From: DTU013 sp964490975
Lineage (GTDB): Bacteria; Bacillota; Clostridia; Acetivibrionales; DTU013
Reading direction: 5' to 3'
Assembly: GCA_964490975.1 (NCBI GenBank)
Contig: CAZBEQ010000017.1
Coordinates: forward strand, 1-64,000
Length of the DNA: 64,000 nucleotides
Numbering within the stretch: the stretch's first letter is position 1; the number at the start of each line of letters is the position of its first letter. This document shows, one piece after another, positions 59,082 through 64,000 of this stretch. Under the pieces are notes generated by a model, which worked only from the letters and a program-made list of their open reading frames with translations, made no database searches and had not been told where the DNA came from. The position numbers were made by a program, and so were the translations under genes.

Positions 59082-61367
59082 ATGCCTGCAATAGACCACC
59101 CGGATTACAGCCAGGAGCTGGAAAGATGCAACTATACTCTTGGATATGTCAATAAGAGCCTTGAAAGCACACTATCCAAAAAGAGCCATGTCGACGGATC
59201 TCTGGAGCGGTCCAGAAAGCATTTTAATGCTGAAAGCAGCCAGGACTATATTGACATCATAGTCAATACGCTTCTGCAAGGCAGTATGGATGTTAAGCTG
59301 AGAAACCTTATGGCAGCTAAAAACAAACCGTATTTTGCGCGAATAGATTTCGTTGAAAAAGGAAAAACCGTGCCGGAAAAGCTCTACATCGGAAAAATGT
59401 CGCTAATTCGCGAAGATGACCAAAAGCTTATCATCGTCGATTGGCGTGCTCCTGTCGCAAACCTCTATTATGAAGGAAGGCTTGGAGACGCAGCTTATGA
59501 TTGCCCCGACGGAAATATAGAAGGCACCTTGGAGCTTAAAAGGCAGTTTTCTATAGAAAAAGGCAAGCTTAATGAGATTTTCGACATAGATATCACAACA
59601 AATGACGAATTCCTACAGAGCACTCTGGGAGCCAATGCCGACAACAGGCTCAAGGATATCGTCACTACGATCCAAGCGGAACAAAATGCTATCATCCGCG
59701 CAGACATGTGGCGTCCGTTGATAGTCCAGGGAGCCGCCGGCAGCGGCAAGACCACAATAGCGCTGCACCGCATAGCCTATCTGATATATAATTACGAGAA
59801 GTCCTTCTTTCCGGAAAACTTTATGATAATAGCGCCTAACAGGCTGTTCCTGAACTATATATCCGATGTATTGCCGGAGCTGGGTGTTGAGAAGGTGCGG
59901 CAGACCACCTTTGAGGAGTTTGCCCAGGATCTGATCGGAAGGAAGTTCAAGCTGAGGGATGCAAATGAAAAGCTGCTTGAATTTGTTGACTATACAAACA
60001 CCAGGGAAGAAAAAGTACGGTTATCGTTTGTACGCAGGACCTCCGAATTCAAGGCCTCGATGCATTTCAAGGAAGCTCTGGACAGCTACCTGAAAGTGAT
60101 CGAAGAAAATTTCATACCAAAGGAAAATTTCGTATTTGGCTCTACATTGATTTATCGATATGAGGAACTGAACGACTTGTTCATCAATCAGTATAAAATG
60201 TGGCCAATAGCCCGCAGGGTCGACGAGATCAAGAAAAACCTCAAGACAAAGATAAAGGTCAAGAAGCAAGCCATTATCAACCAGCTCCATGAAAATTGTG
60301 ATAAGAAGGTCACATTTCTAAAGCTGACCGTGCAGGATGAGGACGAACGTCAGAAGCTAGTCACTCAGGCTATCGACAAGAGAGACTATGATCTTAGAAA
60401 TCTGGAAAACGAGTCGAAAGTGGCTATTTCCGATTATATCAAGAAGATTTCACGCCTTAGTCCGTATGAATATTATAAGGATCTGGTCAACGACGATACA
60501 ATGTTCAGAAATGCTGTCAGGCCATGGCTCGACGATGAAATGTCCGGTTTTGCCCGCAGCTATACCGCTGATATGCTAAAATCAGGATGGCTTGAGATAG
60601 AAGACCTTGCACCGATAATTTATCTTAAGTTCTGCATATACGGCATGGATGAAAAAATACCGGTAAAGCATGTTGTCATTGATGAAGCACAAGACTTCAG
60701 CGCATTCCAAATATTTGTCCTAAAAAGAATTATTAAGGACAGTTCCTTTACGATACTTGGAGACCTCAACCAGGGCATCCACTCCTACCGCGGCATTCAG
60801 GACTGGAATGAGTTAACGGAGTACGTGTTCAGTGACAGAAAAAATGATTTCCTGACTTTGGAGCAAAGCTACAGGACGACTGTCGAGATCATGGACGCTG
60901 CAAACATAGTAATCGGCAAGATAAAGAGCCGGCAGGTCATCAAGGGCAGGCCTGTTATCCGTCACGGAGAAGCAGTAAGGATCAGGCCGATGAAGGATAA
61001 AAAGGACATCATAAGGGAAATCGTCATCGATATAGAGCAATTCAGAGAGTCGTCCTACAAGTCTGTAGCCGTCATCTGCAAGACGCTTAAGGAATGCAAA
61101 GAGGTGCATTCTCAGCTGTCAAAGCAGGTGAAGGACATAACGCTGATCACCGGCAAGGAAGAGGTCTACAAAAGCGGCATCGTAGTTCTCCCCTCATGCC
61201 TTGCAAAAGGCCTGGAATTTGATGCTGTTGTGATATTCAATGCCGATGCCGAAGGCTATACGGAAGATGAACTTGACATAAAGCTTCTTTACGTTGCAAT
61301 GACACGACCGCTTCACAAGCTTTTTATCTACCATACCGGAGAGATGACTCCGCTTCTTAAGTCATGA
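59082..61367 (+). CDS. HelD-like superfamily 1 ATPase, RNA polymerase recycling factor
   Basis: 761 residues, near the 774 of Bacillus HelD. A coiled-coil N-terminal arm (about 1-60), KPYFARIDFVEKG and WRAPVANLYYEG, typical of HelD, then Walker A GAAGSGKTTIALHRIAYL, a long inserted region (about 330-500), VVIDEAQDFSAFQ as motif II, GDLNQGIHSYRG, LEQSYRTT, and the final VAMTRPLHKLFIYH. HelD releases stalled RNA polymerase from DNA (family knowledge). ATG 59082 with GGAGGTG eight bases upstream is preferred to the upstream ATG at 59073. Monocistronic. Confidence 0.92.
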   Translation: MPAIDHPDYSQELERCNYTLGYVNKSLESTLSKKSHVDGSLERSRKHFNAESSQDYIDIIVNTLLQGSMDVKLRNLMAAKNKPYFARIDFVEKGKTVPEKLYIGKMSLIREDDQKLIIVDWRAPVANLYYEGRLGDAAYDCPDGNIEGTLELKRQFSIEKGKLNEIFDIDITTNDEFLQSTLGANADNRLKDIVTTIQAEQNAIIRADMWRPLIVQGAAGSGKTTIALHRIAYLIYNYEKSFFPENFMIIAPNRLFLNYISDVLPELGVEKVRQTTFEEFAQDLIGRKFKLRDANEKLLEFVDYTNTREEKVRLSFVRRTSEFKASMHFKEALDSYLKVIEENFIPKENFVFGSTLIYRYEELNDLFINQYKMWPIARRVDEIKKNLKTKIKVKKQAIINQLHENCDKKVTFLKLTVQDEDERQKLVTQAIDKRDYDLRNLENESKVAISDYIKKISRLSPYEYYKDLVNDDTMFRNAVRPWLDDEMSGFARSYTADMLKSGWLEIEDLAPIIYLKFCIYGMDEKIPVKHVVIDEAQDFSAFQIFVLKRIIKDSSFTILGDLNQGIHSYRGIQDWNELTEYVFSDRKNDFLTLEQSYRTTVEIMDAANIVIGKIKSRQVIKGRPVIRHGEAVRIRPMKDKKDIIREIVIDIEQFRESSYKSVAVICKTLKECKEVHSQLSKQVKDITLITGKEEVYKSGIVVLPSCLAKGLEFDAVVIFNADAEGYTEDELDIKLLYVAMTRPLHKLFIYHTGEMTPLLKS

Positions 61368-61450
61368 CTCTGCATAGATCCACCTGAAACCCAGAATCAT
61401 TTTACCTCGATTATACAATATCAAGGGAAATATTATCTAATAAGAAAACA

Positions 61451-61488
61451 AGCTATAGCCCCTTGCGATTGAAATAATTGCGGGGGCT
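61451..61488 (+). terminator. Terminator of the HelD-like gene
   Basis: AGCCCC..GCGATT and AATTGCGGGGGCT pair in an imperfect stem followed by TTTTAATTT. Confidence 0.8.
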
Positions 61489-61544
61489 TTTAATTTGTCG
61501 AGCAAATATAATTTATTGTGGTCCAACTGATTAAAATGCCCTAT

Positions 61545-61737
61545 AAGTGTTATATAACGAGGCGGCAAAAATGTTCCCCACTTCTATGAGTGGCGGGTAC
61601 CTACTCGGTTTGCAGATATTTTCTTTCGATTAATCGAAAGAATACGATGCGAGCATATCTCCCGCCTCGTTGAAACACTGCTGAGGTAAGAAAATTTTCC
61701 TACAAACGAAAAATTTTCTTTGAACCAAAGTGTTATA
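61545..61737. repeat. Highly palindromic element bounded by 10-bp direct repeats
   Basis: AAGTGTTATA at 61545-61554 recurs at 61728-61737. Between them, AACGAGGCGG (61556-61565) pairs exactly with CCGCCTCGTT (61662-61671), CCACT with AGTGG (61578-61593), AGATAT with ATATCT (61614-61660), a 22-base perfect palindrome lies at 61621-61642, and AAGAAAATTTT pairs with AAAATTTTCTT (61688-61720). TATAACGAGGCG recurs again at about 61766 just before the next gene. It may be a MITE, a structured leader RNA, or protein-binding sites. Confidence 0.6.
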
Positions 61738-61790
61738 ATAATAAGATATAGATTTTATTTATATTATAACGAGGCGAACGGGAGTTCATA

Positions 61791-64000
61791 ATGTTTGATT
61801 TGTCTACGGAGTCCATCCTTGCAAAAACACAACTGGCAGAATACGAAGCAGGCCAGGAATATTACAGGAACGGCCGTATAAAGTCCGTACAGTTCAATCA
61901 GGACAGACGGACCTTCACATCAACCGTTCTTGGTTCGAAGCTGCACACACAGCACCTGAAGTTCGACACTGCAGGAAAATTAGCGGAGGCTGATTGCTCC
62001 TGTCCTGTCGGGAATGACGGATGGGGCTTGTGCAAGCATATGGTAGCCGTGATGCTGCTTATACAGGATAAGGACAGCAAGGGCTTTTTCCGCGAGCTTC
62101 GCTTCCGACAGGCTGCGAAGGATATATTCAATTTTTTCACCGACAGGCAGATTGCAATCAAGTCTGCTGTAACTCTCGAGCCTGTTTTTGAACTGAACAG
62201 AGCCAGCGGTACCGACAATTCAATGCTCCCCTCGTTGAAGCTGCGAATCGGGCAGGACAGGCTCTATATAGTCAAGGATATAAAAAAGCTGCTATTCCAT
62301 ATAGAGAACAATGTGGACCTGAATTTTGGAAAGCGTTTCACCTATTCCCCATCCAGACATGAATTCAGGGGCAGGGATCTGGCACTGGCAGAAATGCTCA
62401 AGGAGCTCTATGAAACGGAAAAGCTCATGGAGGGTCTGGGCCGTGGGCGCATGGATGCAAGTATATTTTTGGATGGAAGGGTTTACCTGACCGACAAATA
62501 TATGAAAAGGTTTTTTGAGATATATGAGAATGAACCTTTCAAAGGAATTATTCTCGGAAATGAGCATGAGAGTCTGGAAATAATGAAAGAGGATATACCA
62601 GTCAGCTTCCTGTTGTCAAATGACGGCCGCGATCTGGTTCTTAATATCGATTTTGAAGGTATAATGTTGCCTTTGACAGCAGACGGAGAATACTTCTACT
62701 TCGGAGACAGGATACATCGTATATCAAAGCAGCAGAGCGAATGCTTAAAACCTTTTTATATGGCAATGATGTACCAGAAAGGCCGAAAGCTGAGATTCAT
62801 AGAAGAAGACAAGCAGCGGTTCGTGTCAGAAATACTTCCTTTTGCCGAAAAAGCCGGGAGTCTGGTCATTACCGAGCAGGTCCAGGCAACAATAGAAAAA
62901 GTTCCATTAACGGCTGAAGTATACTTAGACAGGGATGGTTCCGATATTACAGCTGATGTAAGGTTTATATACGGTGAGCATCTCATCAATCCATTCCTGC
63001 CCGTAATTAGAACTCCCTCCTCATCGGAAAAGCTCCTGATACGTGAACTTAAAAATGAGGAAGCAATACTTGATATACTTGGTATGGCCGAGTTCAAGGT
63101 GAAAGAAGGCAGGGTCCATCTGACCGGCGATGACAATATATACGATTTTGTGTTCAGACTTGTGCCGCTTTTACAGGATTATTCCATCGTGTACTATTCC
63201 GAGAGCCTGAAGAACCTGAAGCTGAAGCAGTCCCTTTCATTCTCTGCAAAGTTCAGGCTAAACAGCGACACGAACCTGCTGGAGTTCTCGTTTGGCGCCG
63301 ATGGTATAGACCGTTCAGAGCTCGCTGCTATATTTTTATCAATGCGCAAAAAGAAGCGATATTTCCAGCTCAAAAGCGGCAATTTTATCAACCTTGATGC
63401 GAGCGAATTAACAAAAATAAACAACTTCATGGAAAATCTCGACATCGATCCATCTGATATGGAGAAGAACTTTGTCGAAATGCCTAGATTTCGCGCTTTA
63501 TATCTGGACCAAAGCATCCGTGAGTCTGGCATACATAATATAGAACGTGATTCACGGTTCAAAGAATTCGTACAAAATATTAAAGAGCCCGAGGATATGC
63601 ATTTCCATATGCCTGAGGAGCTGAGAGGCTCGTTGAGGGATTATCAGAAATTCGGATTCAAGTGGCTGAAAACTCTTAAGTATTATGAACTCGGCGGTAT
63701 TCTTGCCGATGACATGGGACTTGGAAAAACGCTGCAGATAATAACTCTGCTTCTGTCTGACAAGCAGGAATCCGGCACATTCCCATCTCTTGTCGTAGTT
63801 CCTACATCACTTGTGTTTAACTGGTGCGCTGAACTAGACAAATTTGCACCCGGACTTAAATATGTTGCAATCATCGGAAATAAGGAAGACAGACATAAAT
63901 TGATAGAAAGCCTCACAGAATACGATGTGGTGATAACCTCCTACCCGCTGATCAGAAGAGATGTTGAGCTTTACAGTTCCTATAACTTCAGATACTGCAT
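61791..64000 (+). CDS. SWIM zinc-finger SNF2 helicase, 3' part outside the window
   Basis: The visible 736 residues start at ATG 61791 behind CGGGAGTT. A SWIM zinc finger is near residues 62-85 (CSCPVGNDGW, then CKH). A long middle part is the bacterial SNF2-associated region. The SNF2 ATPase begins near residue 605 (RDYQKFGFKWLKTL), with Walker A DDMGLGKTLQII, and VVVPTSLVFNWCAEL as motif Ia; the DEAH box and the C-terminal helicase domain lie past the edge of the window. Full proteins of this family have about 1050-1100 residues. Probably a DNA translocase in repair or transcription. Confidence 0.92.
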   Translation, partial: MFDLSTESILAKTQLAEYEAGQEYYRNGRIKSVQFNQDRRTFTSTVLGSKLHTQHLKFDTAGKLAEADCSCPVGNDGWGLCKHMVAVMLLIQDKDSKGFFRELRFRQAAKDIFNFFTDRQIAIKSAVTLEPVFELNRASGTDNSMLPSLKLRIGQDRLYIVKDIKKLLFHIENNVDLNFGKRFTYSPSRHEFRGRDLALAEMLKELYETEKLMEGLGRGRMDASIFLDGRVYLTDKYMKRFFEIYENEPFKGIILGNEHESLEIMKEDIPVSFLLSNDGRDLVLNIDFEGIMLPLTADGEYFYFGDRIHRISKQQSECLKPFYMAMMYQKGRKLRFIEEDKQRFVSEILPFAEKAGSLVITEQVQATIEKVPLTAEVYLDRDGSDITADVRFIYGEHLINPFLPVIRTPSSSEKLLIRELKNEEAILDILGMAEFKVKEGRVHLTGDDNIYDFVFRLVPLLQDYSIVYYSESLKNLKLKQSLSFSAKFRLNSDTNLLEFSFGADGIDRSELAAIFLSMRKKKRYFQLKSGNFINLDASELTKINNFMENLDIDPSDMEKNFVEMPRFRALYLDQSIRESGIHNIERDSRFKEFVQNIKEPEDMHFHMPEELRGSLRDYQKFGFKWLKTLKYYELGGILADDMGLGKTLQIITLLLSDKQESGTFPSLVVVPTSLVFNWCAELDKFAPGLKYVAIIGNKEDRHKLIESLTEYDVVITSYPLIRRDVELYSSYNFRYC

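Overview
The window looks like a chromosomal segment of an anaerobic, Gram-positive, probably spore-forming member of the Clostridia. The evidence is an SRP RNA of the large Bacillus/Clostridium type, S-layer-homology proteins, short hydrophobic peptides of the YjcZ-like sporulation type, many TTG/GTG starts with strong GGAGG ribosome-binding sites, a TagO-type teichoic-acid/wall polymer initiator, and the gene order prfA - ZIP - ywlC/tsaC - ywlE - rpiB - upp - comEB - tagO - wecB, which is typical of Firmicutes. The exact genus cannot be fixed from the sequence alone.

Left part (1-11.4 kb), accessory and partly decaying. A tight three-gene minus-strand operon (3562 to 23) encodes a soluble double-GHKL ATPase/kinase, an atypical receiver protein and a caspase/CHAT-like cysteine protease candidate. 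It has the form of a phosphorelay that controls a protease and may be an undescribed defence or cell-suicide system; this is the most interesting locus here. Next come a small membrane protein with a frameshifted remnant, a flavodoxin-ferredoxin (EFR1-like) protein, a heterodimeric ABC exporter, and an AgrA/AgrC-like pair whose LytTR regulator is broken by a one-base slip in a G run. A doubly truncated alpha/beta hydrolase follows.

11.4-17.6 kb holds a complete Sia-type partner-switching and c-di-GMP module: CheA-like kinase, receiver-STAS fusion, diguanylate cyclase (SiaD-like), Cache-HAMP-PP2C phosphatase (SiaA-like), SiaB kinase and SiaC phosphoprotein. The CheA-like kinase and the cyclase share the same N-terminal helical domain, so the SiaC switch may control both.

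17.6-33 kb: tRNA-Pro, a TtcA-like tRNA thiolase, a secreted phosphodiester glycosidase, a repeat-bearing membrane protein, galU, two tandem RMD1/DUF155 proteins, the SRP RNA, dnaX-ebfC-recR, a chemoreceptor, and a DUF2089 - DUF4097 pair.

33-40.6 kb is the conserved housekeeping block prfA to wecB. 40.6-55.4 kb is mostly minus-strand and cell-surface related: a rhomboid-like protein, a DUF975 protein, a 1605-residue secreted protein, an SLH protein, an FHA protein, a compact Tad pilus locus (Flp pilin, TadC, TadB, TadA/CpaF, CpaE-like) and a PilZ protein, which links the surface locus to c-di-GMP.

55.4-64 kb: three small hydrophobic peptides, an SLH-transglutaminase, a repeat/palindrome-rich gap that looks like a MITE, a HelD-like helicase, another highly structured gap, and the 5' part of a SWIM-SNF2 helicase that runs off the end of the window.
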